A stretch of DNA of 64,000 nucleotides from contig DASXFC010000038.1 of assembly GCA_036489775.1 (NCBI GenBank), positions 98,850 through 162,849 of the forward strand, in the 5' to 3' direction. Positions within the stretch are counted from its first letter, which is position 1. Every line of letters begins with the position of its first letter. Position numbers and translations under genes: made by a program. This document shows, one piece after another, positions 15,097 to 24,714 of the stretch. A model generated the notes under the pieces. The model had not been told where the DNA came from, did not search any database, and saw only the letters and a list, made by a program, of their open reading frames with translations. The DNA is from Bog-473 sp036489775. Lineage in GTDB: Bacteria > Actinomycetota > Acidimicrobiia > Acidimicrobiales > RAAP-2.

Positions 15097-16188
15097 TCAC
15101 ACTCGCCGTCGGGCGCCGGTCGAGCCGCCCGGAGTCTGATCGGCTCCGCTGACTTCTTCGGGCAGGCTGGCGAGAAGTCCCTGTGTCGTCTTGTCTTCAA
15201 CGAGGAGCCCCCTCTGAGAGAGCCAGAACAGGAGAAGGAACGAGGGGAGCACGATGAGTGCGATGACCCCGATGACGACCAACTCGCTCACTTGCGAGGT
15301 GGTCGGTGCGGCCGCGGCGCGCAGACTAAAGGACCCTGGCAGCAGAGCGGGGTACTGGGCCACCGCCCAGCCCCACAGCATGGCCGTAAAGGCCCCGGCA
15401 GCCAGGTAGCGCAACCAACGGATGCGACCGGTAAGGAGCCCGGCCAGTACTCCGATACCGAGCACGAACGAGATGACGAGAAATGGGAGGCCGACTCCAG
15501 TGGTCAGCCGGTTGGCTATGCGCGGAGCACTGGTCTCGAGCTCGTACAGTGCCAGCCCGGCCAGCGCCCCGACCACGACGCCGGACGCGATGGCCCGCCG
15601 GCTGAAGTAGCCAACTAGGGAAGGTTGCAGACGCCGCGCCTCATACGTCAGGTAGACGGCGGCGAGGTAGGCGAAGGCGGCGACCGAGAGGGCCCCGAGG
15701 GTGACCGCGGTCGGGCTGGTCCAGCTGGCGATGCGGTCACCACCTCCAGATGGTGGGACCTTGCCGGTGACGATGGCGCCGGCGGCAGCCCCGAAGAAAA
15801 ACGGCGTGATGAGAGACGAGAGAGCGAAGAGGGCACCGCTCATCCGTTGGTAGCGCAAGGTGTGGACGGCCTGGCGAAGCGCGAAACCGCTCCCGCGCAG
15901 GATGATGCCGAACACGGCGATACTGAGCGGGCCGAACAGCGTCGACATGATGGCGCCGAACGCCGGGGGAAAGGCGGTCCAGAGCACGACGAGGACGATG
16001 ACCAGCCAGACGTGGTTGGCCTCCCATACCGGGGCGATGGAGCGTTCGATGACATGCCGCGGCCCGGCGCCCCGTCGATCCCCGCCAGCCAGCAGGTCCC
16101 AGGTGCCACCGCCGAAGTCCGCCCCACCGGTGAGGGCGTATGCAGTCATGACGAGCCAGAGCAGAACCGCCGCCAGGTCGACGATCAC
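15097..16188 (-). CDS. cydB: Cytochrome bd quinol oxidase subunit II
   Basis: 363 residues starting at a GTG that overlaps the cydA stop (GTGA), so the two are translationally coupled. It opens with a membrane segment, AVLLWLVMTAYALTGGADFG, then GGTWDLLAGG, VWEANHVWLVIVLVVLWTAF (the WEANHVW motif is diagnostic) and FRGSG-like LRGSGFALRQAV. Eight or so membrane segments follow. CydB is the partner of CydA in the high-affinity bd-type terminal oxidase that reduces O2 with quinol electrons. The C-terminus is a short Gly/Arg tail. Confidence 0.95.
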   Translation of the reverse strand: MIVDLAAVLLWLVMTAYALTGGADFGGGTWDLLAGGDRRGAGPRHVIERSIAPVWEANHVWLVIVLVVLWTAFPPAFGAIMSTLFGPLSIAVFGIILRGSGFALRQAVHTLRYQRMSGALFALSSLITPFFFGAAAGAIVTGKVPPSGGGDRIASWTSPTAVTLGALSVAAFAYLAAVYLTYEARRLQPSLVGYFSRRAIASGVVVGALAGLALYELETSAPRIANRLTTGVGLPFLVISFVLGIGVLAGLLTGRIRWLRYLAAGAFTAMLWGWAVAQYPALLPGSFSLRAAAAPTTSQVSELVVIGVIALIVLPSFLLLFWLSQRGLLVEDKTTQGLLASLPEEVSGADQTPGGSTGARRRV

Positions 16189-17585
16189 GGCAACCCGTCC
16201 ACTACGACCTTGTTGCTGGTCTGGGGGCCATACGGGACCTCGTCGGTGTCGACACTCCCCTCCACCCGCCAGCGCCGAGCCATGTTCCAGAGCGCGAGGA
16301 TCGTCGCAACCGTTAGGACCGGATAGACCACGAGCACGGCGATAAGTGTGAAGACGACCCCACCCGAGCTCGTCACGGCTTGGGAGACCAGCTCGACCTT
16401 GTAGACGATCCAGGGTTGGCGCCCAACCTCGGTGACCACCCATCCAGCCTCCATGGCGGAGATGGCCGCCGCCCCGCTCAGAGCCGCACCGACCAAGAAC
16501 GGCGTGGTTGAACGCCGTAGCTGAGGCAGCTCGCGGTGGCGCCACCAGGCCCACCCGAGCCACACCGACCAGATAAGTAGGGCGAAGCCAATGGCCACCA
16601 TCAGATCGAACGACAGGTGGATGAGGGTGGGGAAGGGCGGTCGGTACTTGGCCGGCACGCTGTCCAGGCCCACTACCCGCGTGTTTGGAGAAAATCCGAC
16701 GAGCAGCGAATCGAGGTCCGGAATGCGCAGCCCGAAGCTGACCCGGCCATCGATCATTGCTCCGCCCAGGTACTCGGCCACGTGACGACCGGTGTGCACG
16801 ACGTATTCCATGGCCGCGAACTTGGTCGGTTGCTGCACGGCGATGGCCCTTGCCGCGGTGTCGCCGATCCCGATCTGCAGGGGGGCGCATATCCCGCCCA
16901 CCGTGAAAGGGAGCAGCAAGCCGAGGCGGTGATAGCGATCACGGCGTCCCCGCAGCATCCCGACGGCGTAGATACTGGCGACGACGAAGCCGGTGACCAT
17001 ATAGGCCGCAAGCACCATGTGCGGCACCTCATACCACGAGGCGTTGTTGAAGAAGACCGCGAAGGGATCGATCTGGTAGACGTGCCCGTCCCGGATCGTG
17101 AATCCGGCCGGCTGGTTCATCCACGAGTTGGCGGCCACCACCGACCAGGCCCCGAGGATCCCTGAGATGACGACGGGTGCCAGAGACCAGAAGTGCACCC
17201 ACCTCGGGAGTCGGTCCCAACCAAACATGTAGATGGCCACGAACACCGCCTCCAGGAGGAAGAAGATCCCCTCGATGCTGAACGGGATTCCGATGGCCCC
17301 GCCGAACCGGCCCATCAGCCCTGGCCAGAGCAGCCCCATCTCGAACGACAACAATGTGCCGGATACCGCTCCGACTGCGACGAGGATCGCCATGGCCTTT
17401 GACCACCGACGAGCCAGCAGCAGAGCTTCCCGGTCGCCGTGGCGAAGGCCCATGTAGTGGGCGATCATCACCACGGCCGGCAGCGCGACACCAAAGCAGG
17501 CGAAGATGATGTGAAACGACAGCGTCAGCCCCATTTGGCTTCGGGCGTCGGCGATGTCCGAGGCCGTGACGGCGCCCAAGATCAC
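16185..17585 (-). CDS. cydA: Cytochrome bd quinol oxidase subunit I
   Basis: 466 residues. H25 in GLTLSFHIIFACFG is the expected haem ligand; WYEVPHMVLAAYMVTGFVVA carries the second ligand region, and EVGRQPWIVY is the conserved GRQPW quinol-site motif. The periplasmic Q-loop is short, as in the CIO-like or actinobacterial subfamily. It also has GTLLSFEMGLLWPGLMGRFG. With CydB it forms the terminal oxidase that supports growth at low O2 and resists NO. Start is GTG at 17585; TAAAAC lies 7 bases upstream as a possible -10. No cydDC assembly genes follow in this window. Confidence 0.95.
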   Translation of the reverse strand: MILGAVTASDIADARSQMGLTLSFHIIFACFGVALPAVVMIAHYMGLRHGDREALLLARRWSKAMAILVAVGAVSGTLLSFEMGLLWPGLMGRFGGAIGIPFSIEGIFFLLEAVFVAIYMFGWDRLPRWVHFWSLAPVVISGILGAWSVVAANSWMNQPAGFTIRDGHVYQIDPFAVFFNNASWYEVPHMVLAAYMVTGFVVASIYAVGMLRGRRDRYHRLGLLLPFTVGGICAPLQIGIGDTAARAIAVQQPTKFAAMEYVVHTGRHVAEYLGGAMIDGRVSFGLRIPDLDSLLVGFSPNTRVVGLDSVPAKYRPPFPTLIHLSFDLMVAIGFALLIWSVWLGWAWWRHRELPQLRRSTTPFLVGAALSGAAAISAMEAGWVVTEVGRQPWIVYKVELVSQAVTSSGGVVFTLIAVLVVYPVLTVATILALWNMARRWRVEGSVDTDEVPYGPQTSNKVVVDGLP

Positions 17586-17725
17586 ACCACCGGTTTTACT
17601 ACGACCGTCTCGTGCCGTCGCCTTGGCCCGCAGAACCGCTCTCCCCGAATTAAAACCGCAGGCCGGCGGGTTACGCCTGATCGAGTCGGGTTTTCGCTCG
17701 TGTAGGGCCTCGGTGGGAGAGAGCC

Positions 17726-19381
17726 CTAGGCGTGCGTCACCGCCGCTGCATCCTCAAGGCCCAGGATCTCGATCGAGAGTTCCCGCATCTCGACCTTGCG
17801 GATCTTTCCGGTCACCGTCATCGGGAATTCCTCCACGATGTGGACGTAACGGGGGATCTTGTAGTGCGCCAGTTTTCCGGTGCAGAACTCGCGCAGGGCC
17901 TCGGCGGACAGCGGCTCGGCGCCGGCCGTGAGCTTGATCCACACCATGAGCTCTTCGCCGTACTTGGTGTCGGGCACACCGATCACCTGGGCATCCTGGA
18001 TGTCACGGTGCGAGTAAAGGAACTCCTCGATCTCCCGGGGGTAGATGTTTTCGCCACCCCGGATGACCATGTCCTTGATCCGGCCCGTGATGTTGACGTA
18101 ACCCTCGTCGTCCATGATGGCCAGGTCCCCTGTGTGCATCCAGCGAGCGGGGTCGATGGCCTCTGCCGTCCGGTCCGGCTGGTTCCAGTAGCCCAGCATG
18201 ACTGAGTAGCCCCGGGTGCAGAGTTCCCCCGGCTCACCCCGAGGCATAGTGCGACCGGTCACGGGGTCGATGATCTTCACCTCGACGTGGGGATGGACCT
18301 GTCCCACGGTAGCGACGCGCCGGTCCAGCGAGTCGGTGGCCCGGGTCTGGGTGGACACGGGCGAGGTCTCGGTCATGCCGTAGCAGATGGTGACTTCGGT
18401 CATGCCCATGCGGTCGACGACCTGCTTCATCACTTCGACCGGGCAGGGCGAGCCGGCCATGATGCCGGTCCGCAGGCTGCTCAGGTCGTAGCGCTCGAAG
18501 TCTGGTTCGGCCAGTTCGGCAATGAACATGGTGGGCACGCCGTACAGCGAGGTGCAGCGCTCTTGCGAAACGGCTTGCAGCGTCGCCGCCGGTTCGAATC
18601 CGGGACTGGGGATGACCATGGTCGATGCGTGGGTCGTACAGCCGAGGTTGCCCATGGTCATACCGAAGCAGTGGTAGAAGGGCACAGGGATACAGACACG
18701 GTCGTCTTCGGTGTAGCGGCAGAGCTCGCCCACGAAGAACCCATTGTTCAAGATGTTGTGATGGCTGAGCGTCGCACCCTTGGGGAAGCCGGTCGTACCC
18801 GACGTGTACTGGATGTTGATGGGTTGATCGGCCCACAATCCCTCAGCCACCGCAGCCAAGCGGGCCTCGTCAGCCGGCGTGGCCGACAGAGCCTCCCATT
18901 CGGGTGATCCAGTGAGGACGACGCGCTCGAGGTCGGCGCAATCCGGCCGCACCTCCTCGATCATGGCGGCATAGTCAGAGGTCTTGAAGGACGGGGCCGC
19001 CACCAGCAGGCGCACGCCCGATTGTTTGAGGACGAATCCGAGCTCGTGGGTCCGATAGGCCGGGTTGACGTTGACGAGGATGGCGCCGATGGAGGCGGTG
19101 GCATACTGGAGCATGGTCCACTCCGGGCAGTTGGGGGCCCAGATGCCCACCCGGTCGCCGGCGGCGATCCCGACATCGAGGAGGCCGGTGGCCAACTGAT
19201 CAACCGCGTGGCCGAACTCCCGGTAGGTCCAACGCCGGGTGCTGGGGACGTCGACCATGGCCTCCCGGGGCCCGAATGCCGCGGTGGTGCGGCGAAGGTT
19301 CTGCCCGATGGTCTCACCCAAGAGCGGGATGCCAGAGATTCCCGAGCTATAGGAGGGACCATTGGTCGAGCGCAGATCCAT
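17726..19381 (-). CDS. AMP-dependent acyl-CoA synthetase
   Basis: 551 residues from the ATG at 19381, preceded by a G-rich ribosome-binding site. Full ANL-superfamily motif set: P-loop YTSGTTGFPKGATLSHH, ICYGMTETSPVS (A5), GELCTRGYSVMLGYWNQ, HTGDLAIMDDEGYVNITGR, IKDMVIRGGENIYPREIEEF (A8 hinge) and the catalytic Lys in MTVTGKIRKVEM. It adenylates a carboxylate, most likely a medium or long-chain fatty acid, and ligates CoA. The subgroup resembles mycobacterial FadD-type and methylmalonate/3-methylthiopropionate-type ligases, which I cannot separate by eye. It is divergent from a two-component pair. Confidence 0.92.
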   Translation of the reverse strand: MDLRSTNGPSYSSGISGIPLLGETIGQNLRRTTAAFGPREAMVDVPSTRRWTYREFGHAVDQLATGLLDVGIAAGDRVGIWAPNCPEWTMLQYATASIGAILVNVNPAYRTHELGFVLKQSGVRLLVAAPSFKTSDYAAMIEEVRPDCADLERVVLTGSPEWEALSATPADEARLAAVAEGLWADQPINIQYTSGTTGFPKGATLSHHNILNNGFFVGELCRYTEDDRVCIPVPFYHCFGMTMGNLGCTTHASTMVIPSPGFEPAATLQAVSQERCTSLYGVPTMFIAELAEPDFERYDLSSLRTGIMAGSPCPVEVMKQVVDRMGMTEVTICYGMTETSPVSTQTRATDSLDRRVATVGQVHPHVEVKIIDPVTGRTMPRGEPGELCTRGYSVMLGYWNQPDRTAEAIDPARWMHTGDLAIMDDEGYVNITGRIKDMVIRGGENIYPREIEEFLYSHRDIQDAQVIGVPDTKYGEELMVWIKLTAGAEPLSAEALREFCTGKLAHYKIPRYVHIVEEFPMTVTGKIRKVEMRELSIEILGLEDAAAVTHA

Positions 19382-19592
19382 CACTTGTCCCCCCATCCGG
19401 CGGAATAGGCATTCCACGCACGGTCACCACCCAGTGAGCGTGCTCAGGTCGAGCGTAGGCAGCGAGAGGACCGGGGTCGAGTCGCCCTGGGCATCCGGCC
19501 GGGCGCCCGCTCCAATCGTTCCTGGGTAAGCCAGGACCCCAAGGCGGGGGCAAACCTGCCGGTCGTACCAAGGGTGACCCGCTCGTTCCGTC

Positions 19593-19598
19593 TACCGT
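19593..19598 (+). promoter_or_regulatory. TACCGT -10 box before the response regulator
   Basis: TACCGT ends 8 bases before the GTG at 19607, with no ribosome-binding site between; consistent with a leaderless or nearly leaderless start for the regulator-kinase operon. Confidence 0.38.
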
Positions 19599-19606
19599 GT
19601 CTCGAC

Positions 19607-20287
19607 GTGACGCTGCTTGCCATCATCGAAGATGACGACAGGATCCGTCAGGCGCTCCAGTCGGCGCTGACCAGCCGGGGCTTCGTCGTCATCGCCTCGG
19701 GCACCGGCCTGGAAGGACTGCGGAGCATCGTCGAGCACCATCCCGAGGCCGTCGTTCTCGATCTGGGACTCCCGGACATCGACGGTTTCGAGCTGATCAA
19801 GATGATCAGGGCGGTCACCGCTGTGCCCATCGTGGCTGCCACGGCCCGCGACGACGAGGCCGGCATCGTCCAGACTCTCAACGCCGGCGTCGACGACTAC
19901 GTCGTCAAGCCTTTCTCGGTGGATCATCTCGAAGCACGGCTCCGCGCCGTCTTCCGGCGCTCCGGGGGGCGTGACTACCCGATGCTGGCGGTCGGTGGGC
20001 TGCGCATCGACACCTCGGCTCGGGAAGCCAGCCTCGACGGCGAGACCCTCGACCTGACTCGCAAGGAATTCGATCTCCTGGCCTACCTGGCTTCCCAACC
20101 TGGACACGTGGTGTCCAAGCGGGAGCTCCTGGCGGCCGTGTGGGATCAGCCGCTGGGTGGGGCCGACAAGACGGTGGACGTGCACCTGTCGTGGTTGCGC
20201 CGCAAGCTGGGTGAGACAGCGGCCGAACCGCGCTACATCCATGTACTGCGCGGAGCCGGGGTGAAACTGGTCGAACCCGGCGGATGA
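19607..20287 (+). CDS. OmpR/PhoB-type response regulator
   Basis: 226 residues from GTG at 19607. Receiver domain (1-115): acidic pocket IIEDDDRIRQAL, phospho-acceptor Asp in AVVLDLGLPDIDGFEL, Thr in AATARDDE and Lys in YVVKPF. The winged-helix DNA-binding domain (about 125-222) has LDLTRKEFDLLAYLASQPGH, VSKRELLAAVW and TVDVHLSWLRRKLGE. The histidine kinase follows with an ATGA overlap, so the two form a cognate pair. An open frame 11 codons upstream exists but lacks protein-like sequence. Confidence 0.93.
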   Translation: MTLLAIIEDDDRIRQALQSALTSRGFVVIASGTGLEGLRSIVEHHPEAVVLDLGLPDIDGFELIKMIRAVTAVPIVAATARDDEAGIVQTLNAGVDDYVVKPFSVDHLEARLRAVFRRSGGRDYPMLAVGGLRIDTSAREASLDGETLDLTRKEFDLLAYLASQPGHVVSKRELLAAVWDQPLGGADKTVDVHLSWLRRKLGETAAEPRYIHVLRGAGVKLVEPGG

Positions 20288-21573
20288 GGCGTCGACTGAC
20301 CCTCACCGTGTTAGCGGTCACGGCGATGGTGTCCGTGGCTTTCCTCATCCCCCTCGGTTTGGCGGTAAAGGTGGTCGCCGCTGACCGCGCCCTCTCGCTC
20401 GGCGATCAGGAATCACGTTCGCTGGCCAGCGTGTTGGCCTCGGAAACCTCGGTCTTTGCCCTCCAGCGGGTGGTGGCGCAGTTCAACGACGGCGGTGACG
20501 GGCGCAAAGCGGCGGTGATCCTCCCCAATGGGCAGCGGCTCGGGGGCAAGATCGAGGTGCCAGCGAGCGAGCTGGAGCTGGCCCGGCGCGGTCGGGCCTT
20601 CTCGGCGGCCTCGGGAGGCGAAACCCGGATCTGGGTCCCTGTCCGCTTGTCGACCGGCGTGGTCGTCGGTGTGGTGACCGTGCCCAACCGGTTGACCCAA
20701 CAAGGGGTGTGGCGAGCCTGGTTGGTGCTGGCGGGGGTCGGCATCGCGGTCATCATCTTGGCCATGGTGCTGGCAGACCAGCTCGGTCGATCAGTGGTGC
20801 GCTCCATCGCCGACCTCGATCACGCCACCCAGCGCCTCAAAGCGGGCGACCTCGACGCACGGGTCGAGCCGGCCGGTCCGCCCGAGATCGAGAACATGGG
20901 ACGCGCCGTCAATTCGCTGGCCGAGCGGATTATCGAGTTGCTCAAGCTCGAGCGCGAGGAGGCGGCCGACCTCTCGCACCGGTTGCGGACGCCCTTGGCC
21001 CAGCTCCAGCTCGAGGCCGACACGCTCGAGCATGACCCCGACCGACAGCGCATGGGCACTGCCGTGCGCGACCTCACGCAGTCGGTCAACAGCGTCATCT
21101 TCGAGTTGCGCAAGGGCCGCACGCCGCGCCAAGCCGAGGAATCAGACCTTACGGCCTCGGTCCGGGAGCGGGTCGCTTTCTGGTCGGTGTTGGCCGAGGA
21201 GCAGGACCGCCAGTGGACCCTGACGGTTCCACCAATTCCGGTGCCGGTGCCGATCTCCGGCGGCGACCTCGATGCCGCGGTTGACGCCCTGCTCGAGAAC
21301 GTCCTGGCCCACACGCCTGAGGGGACGTCGTTCCGGGTCGCGGTCGAGGTCTCGGCGTCCGGGGTCGCATTGACGGTCGAAGACGATGGGCCCGGGCTCC
21401 CGCAGGGACCGGTGACCGAGCGGGGTCGCAGCGGTGCCGGATCGACCGGACTCGGCCTCGACATCGTGCGCCGGACCGCGGAGGCGGCTCAGGGCAACCT
21501 GTCGATCGAGCAGGCCGAGAGTGGCGGGATGCGCGCCGTGGTGCGGTTCGGGCCGATCAAACTGAGCGGCTGA
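20284..21573 (+). CDS. Two-component sensor histidine kinase
   Basis: 429 residues. Two membrane segments (about 6-28 and 144-166) frame an extracytoplasmic sensor of about 115 residues with no recognised domain. A HAMP linker follows (SIADLDHATQRLKAGDLDAR), then the dimerisation/phosphotransfer helix with H232 (ADLSHRLRTPLAQ), the N box (DALLENVLAHTPEG) and G boxes (DDGPGLP, STGLGLDIVRR). Complete and catalytically intact by eye. Paired by overlap with the OmpR-type regulator. The signal is unknown. Confidence 0.92.
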   Translation: MRRRLTLTVLAVTAMVSVAFLIPLGLAVKVVAADRALSLGDQESRSLASVLASETSVFALQRVVAQFNDGGDGRKAAVILPNGQRLGGKIEVPASELELARRGRAFSAASGGETRIWVPVRLSTGVVVGVVTVPNRLTQQGVWRAWLVLAGVGIAVIILAMVLADQLGRSVVRSIADLDHATQRLKAGDLDARVEPAGPPEIENMGRAVNSLAERIIELLKLEREEAADLSHRLRTPLAQLQLEADTLEHDPDRQRMGTAVRDLTQSVNSVIFELRKGRTPRQAEESDLTASVRERVAFWSVLAEEQDRQWTLTVPPIPVPVPISGGDLDAAVDALLENVLAHTPEGTSFRVAVEVSASGVALTVEDDGPGLPQGPVTERGRSGAGSTGLGLDIVRRTAEAAQGNLSIEQAESGGMRAVVRFGPIKLSG

Positions 21574-21585
21574 CCCGCCGGCGGT

Positions 21586-22344
21586 TCAGCCGCCGGACTC
21601 GTCGCGCTTCGGCGGGCTACCCGGACTCTGGCTCACAGGCTGCGTTGTCGTGGTCGCCGGAATCGTGCTGGTGGTCGTCGTGCTGGTCGTCGTAGTCGTC
21701 GTCGTACCGCCCGGGGTGTTGCGCACCGGTTGACCATCGAAGCAGTACGCCACCACCTGGTCCGTCGCCCCACTACCGCTGAACGTGACCTCGAGCCACT
21801 CGGGGTCGTCCTGGTAGACGCTGACCTGAAACCCGGCAGCGGGCAGAGCACTCTGCAGGGTGATGGCCGAGCCCCGGCAGGTCATGGTGGCCTGCCCGCC
21901 TGCGGTGGAGAAGGTCACCGGAGCACTGGTGGGCACGGTCGTGGTGGTGGCCGTGGCCGTCGCGCCGGCCGACTGGTCGGGCTTCGTGGTCGGAGAGCCC
22001 GAAGTACTGCCGGCTTCGGTCGAGGGCGAAGAGCCAGGCACCGTGGTTGTCGTGCTCGACGAGTTGGGGATCGAGACCGCGGTCTGACCGTTCGGCAACA
22101 ACCCGGTGCTGACGATGGTCGAGGTGACCGGCGTGCTGGCGGTCAGGGGCAAGGCTGGTGCACTGGGTGCGCTCGTCACGGTCGTCTCGTGCGCGGCGGT
22201 GACGACGTGGGAGGCGGACAACACCGGTTCAGGCGAGGTCGTGATGGCGCGAGTCACCGCACCCACCCCAGCCCAGCTGACGAAGGTGGCCACGGCGGTG
22301 GCGGCGGTCCAGCCGCCGATGGCAAGCATCGACACCCGGCGCAT
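21586..22344 (-). CDS. Membrane-anchored or secreted Ser/Thr-rich protein
   Basis: 252 residues. One N-terminal hydrophobic segment (about 7-32, MLAIGGWTAATAVATFVSWA), then about 100 residues of Ser/Thr/Pro/Val low complexity, a small folded module (about 140-205) with two Cys (ATMTCRGSAITL and VVAYCFDGQPV), and a closing poly-Thr tract. The layout suggests an extracytoplasmic domain carried on glycosylatable stalks. The folded part resembles anti-sigma-factor-like extracytoplasmic modules only in size; function is unknown. Convergent with the histidine kinase gene. Confidence 0.6.
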   Translation of the reverse strand: MRRVSMLAIGGWTAATAVATFVSWAGVGAVTRAITTSPEPVLSASHVVTAAHETTVTSAPSAPALPLTASTPVTSTIVSTGLLPNGQTAVSIPNSSSTTTTVPGSSPSTEAGSTSGSPTTKPDQSAGATATATTTTVPTSAPVTFSTAGGQATMTCRGSAITLQSALPAAGFQVSVYQDDPEWLEVTFSGSGATDQVVAYCFDGQPVRNTPGGTTTTTTTSTTTTSTIPATTTTQPVSQSPGSPPKRDESGG

Positions 22345-22413
22345 CTACCAATTCTCCTTCATGTCACGGCGTGAACACACTAAGGGACCCTTAAATTGCC
22401 TGTTCTTGCAGGG

Positions 22414-24018
22414 TCAACGCCGGCTGCCCCGCCGCCGATGACCGCCCCGGCGCTCGAACTTCTCGCGGATCTCGGCCCGCCGGTCTTGGAGTTCCCGGTG
22501 GGTCAGGTGCTGGACCGAGTCGTCCAGGCCGAAACCCGCCTTCACGCCACTGAGGTCGGGCTGCCAGTCGGCGGACTGCTCCAGGCCGAGCTGGGCCATG
22601 ATCATCTCGCCGTGCTTCTGGGCGAACATCATGGCAATGGCCTCGACCTCGGCGAAGAGGTCGAGGTCGGGCGCCAGGGTGGCGATGGCGCCATCGAGGA
22701 AGACCAGGTTCTTCACGAAGAGCATGAGCTCCTTGGGCATGCGCGCCCCCAGCGAGAGCAGGGTCTTCATCGACTGCTGGAGCTCGCCGACCAGCTCGTC
22801 GGCGGTGAGGGCGGTGGGATCGATGGGCGGTCGGTCCAGCCCGAGCTGCGTGATGACGGTCTCGATGTCGACGTTTTCGGGGATGGCGCCCAGGTCGCGC
22901 ATGGCACGTACCTGGCCGTTGAGGTCGGCGTTGGTGGCGCTGACCAGCAGCGAGAGCAGGGCCAGCCGCTTGGTCTCGCTCAAGCGGGCGGTGATGCCGA
23001 AGTCGAGCAGCGCGATCTTCCCCGACTGCAATACGAAGAGGTTCCCGCCGTGCAGGTCGCCGTGGAAGATGCCGTGCATCATGCAGCCCTCGAGGAAGCT
23101 GATCATGCCGGCGCGGATCACCGCCTCGGTATCGATGCCGGCGTCGTGCATGCCGACCACGTCGCTGAAGTTGAACCCGCTGAGTCGTTCCATCACCAGC
23201 ATGCGGCGCGTCACCAGGTTGGGGTGCGGGCGGGGGATGACCAGGTCGCGCTGATCGAGCTCGGCGAAGGTGGAGGCGATATCGAGCATGTTCTCCGCCT
23301 CGAGCCGGAAGTCGAGCTCCTCGACGATCGTCTCGGCGAACAATTCGACCAGAGCGGGCGGGTTGGCCAGGGCGGCCACCGGGATGCGACCGGTCAGGAA
23401 GGGAGCGATCCAGGCCATGACGGCCAGGTCGCGCTGCACCCTGGTAGCCACCGACGGCCGCTGTACCTTGACCACGACCTCGGTGCCGTCGAGCAGGTTG
23501 GCCCGGTGGACCTGGGCGATGGAGGCGGCGGCCAGGGGTTGGCGGTCGACGGTTGCGAAGACCTCGTTGATCGGCCGGCCCAGCTCCTCGAGCAGCATCC
23601 GCTCCACCACGCTCCACGGTTCGGGCGGAACCTGGTCGCGGCAGTGCTTGAACTCGGCCACCAGCTCCGTCGGGAACAAGCCTTCCCCCGAGGACACGAT
23701 CTGCCCCAGCTTGATGTAGGTCGGTCCGAGCTTCTCGGCGGCCAGCCGTGCCCGATGTGAGATCCCGGCCAGCGACGCCGATCCACCTTGGCGCCGCTCC
23801 TTCAGGTACCACATGATGAGGGCGCCTCCGAGGTGGCGCAGTGTGGTGCCCAGTCGGGCCGCCGGCGGAACCTTGCGGTGCCGGACCAGCTCGGGGAGTG
23901 ACGCCTGCAACTCGCGGCGGGTGCGGTCCAGCCCAACCTTCCAGGTCAGTGCCTCGGGATCGATCACCCAGGGCCCCTCGTCGGTGAAGGAAAAGAATTC
24001 GATGTCGGGTGATGGCAC
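22414..24018 (-). CDS. UbiB/ABC1 atypical protein kinase family
   Basis: 534 residues. UbiB/ADCK landmarks: EKLGPTYIKLGQIVSSGEGL (KxGQ motif), the Ala-rich loop PLAAASIAQVHRANL in place of a Gly-rich loop, EVVVKVQRP (Lys), EELDFRLEAENM, GIFHGDLHGGNLFV (catalytic loop) and LLDFGITARLS (DFG). These ATPases support quinone biosynthesis or lipid homeostasis in bacteria. A C-terminal hydrophobic tail, common in UbiB, is not obvious: the end is basic (Arg/Gly). It lies 9 bases downstream of the NarL-type regulator gene. Confidence 0.9.
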   Translation of the reverse strand: MPSPDIEFFSFTDEGPWVIDPEALTWKVGLDRTRRELQASLPELVRHRKVPPAARLGTTLRHLGGALIMWYLKERRQGGSASLAGISHRARLAAEKLGPTYIKLGQIVSSGEGLFPTELVAEFKHCRDQVPPEPWSVVERMLLEELGRPINEVFATVDRQPLAAASIAQVHRANLLDGTEVVVKVQRPSVATRVQRDLAVMAWIAPFLTGRIPVAALANPPALVELFAETIVEELDFRLEAENMLDIASTFAELDQRDLVIPRPHPNLVTRRMLVMERLSGFNFSDVVGMHDAGIDTEAVIRAGMISFLEGCMMHGIFHGDLHGGNLFVLQSGKIALLDFGITARLSETKRLALLSLLVSATNADLNGQVRAMRDLGAIPENVDIETVITQLGLDRPPIDPTALTADELVGELQQSMKTLLSLGARMPKELMLFVKNLVFLDGAIATLAPDLDLFAEVEAIAMMFAQKHGEMIMAQLGLEQSADWQPDLSGVKAGFGLDDSVQHLTHRELQDRRAEIREKFERRGGHRRRGSRR

Positions 24019-24027
24019 AGCCGGAGC

Positions 24028-24714
24028 CTACGGAGCCTCCGTCGGTCGGACCAACCCGGTCTGGAAGGCCAGGACGACGGCCTGCACCCGGTCGCGCAGC
24101 CCCAGCTTGGCCAGCAGGCGGCCCACGTGCGACTTGACCGTGGCTTCGGACAGGAACAGGCGCTGGGCGATCTCGGCATTGGACAGTCCGTCGGCAATGG
24201 CCAGCAGCACCTCGAGCTCACGTTCGGTCAGGTCGTCCAGGGCGGTCGGTACCGCGCCGTCGGGCCCGGCCGCCTGGGCCGGGTCGGGCAGATGATGGGC
24301 GTACTCCTCGAGCAGCCGCCGGGTGATACGCGGCGACACGACGGCATCGCCCTGGGCCACGGTTCGCACCCCGGCGATCAGTTCGGCCGGTGGCACGTCC
24401 TTGAGGAGGAACCCGCTGGCCCCGGCCCGCAGCGCGCTGAAGGCGTACTCATCGAGATCGAAGGTAGTGAGGATCAGGACGCGTGACGGCCCGCCGCCGG
24501 TACTGATGGCCCTGGTCGCTTCGATCCCGTCCATGATCGGCATACGCACGTCCATCAGGACCACGTCGGGCGAGTAGAGCTCGACCAGGCGAACAGCGTC
24601 GCGTCCGTCGGCCGCCTCACCGACGATCTCGAACCCGTCCTCGGATTCGAAGATCATGCGGAACCCTTTGCGCAGCAGGGCCTGATCGTCGGCCAGGACG
24701 AGCCGGATGCTCAT
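24028..24714 (-). CDS. NarL/FixJ-type response regulator
   Basis: 228 residues from ATG at 24714, overlapping the histidine kinase stop (ATGA). Receiver: LVLADDQALLRKGFRMIFES, phospho-Asp in DVVLMDVRMPIMDG, Thr in LTTFD and Lys in FLLKDVPP. The LuxR-type helix-turn-helix (about 160-220) has LTERELEVLLAIADGLSNAE followed by ATVKSHVGRLLAKLGLRDRV. Its partner is the kinase just upstream; its likely targets include the divergent ABC exporter at 26.2 kb, by analogy with similar actinobacterial arrangements. Confidence 0.94.
   Translation of the reverse strand: MSIRLVLADDQALLRKGFRMIFESEDGFEIVGEAADGRDAVRLVELYSPDVVLMDVRMPIMDGIEATRAISTGGGPSRVLILTTFDLDEYAFSALRAGASGFLLKDVPPAELIAGVRTVAQGDAVVSPRITRRLLEEYAHHLPDPAQAAGPDGAVPTALDDLTERELEVLLAIADGLSNAEIAQRLFLSEATVKSHVGRLLAKLGLRDRVQAVVLAFQTGLVRPTEAP

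Noticed and set aside
22396..23760. A 454-codon plus-strand frame opposite the UbiB-type kinase gene
   Set aside because: Mirror of a well-supported kinase gene; no recognisable motif and unlikely residue mix.
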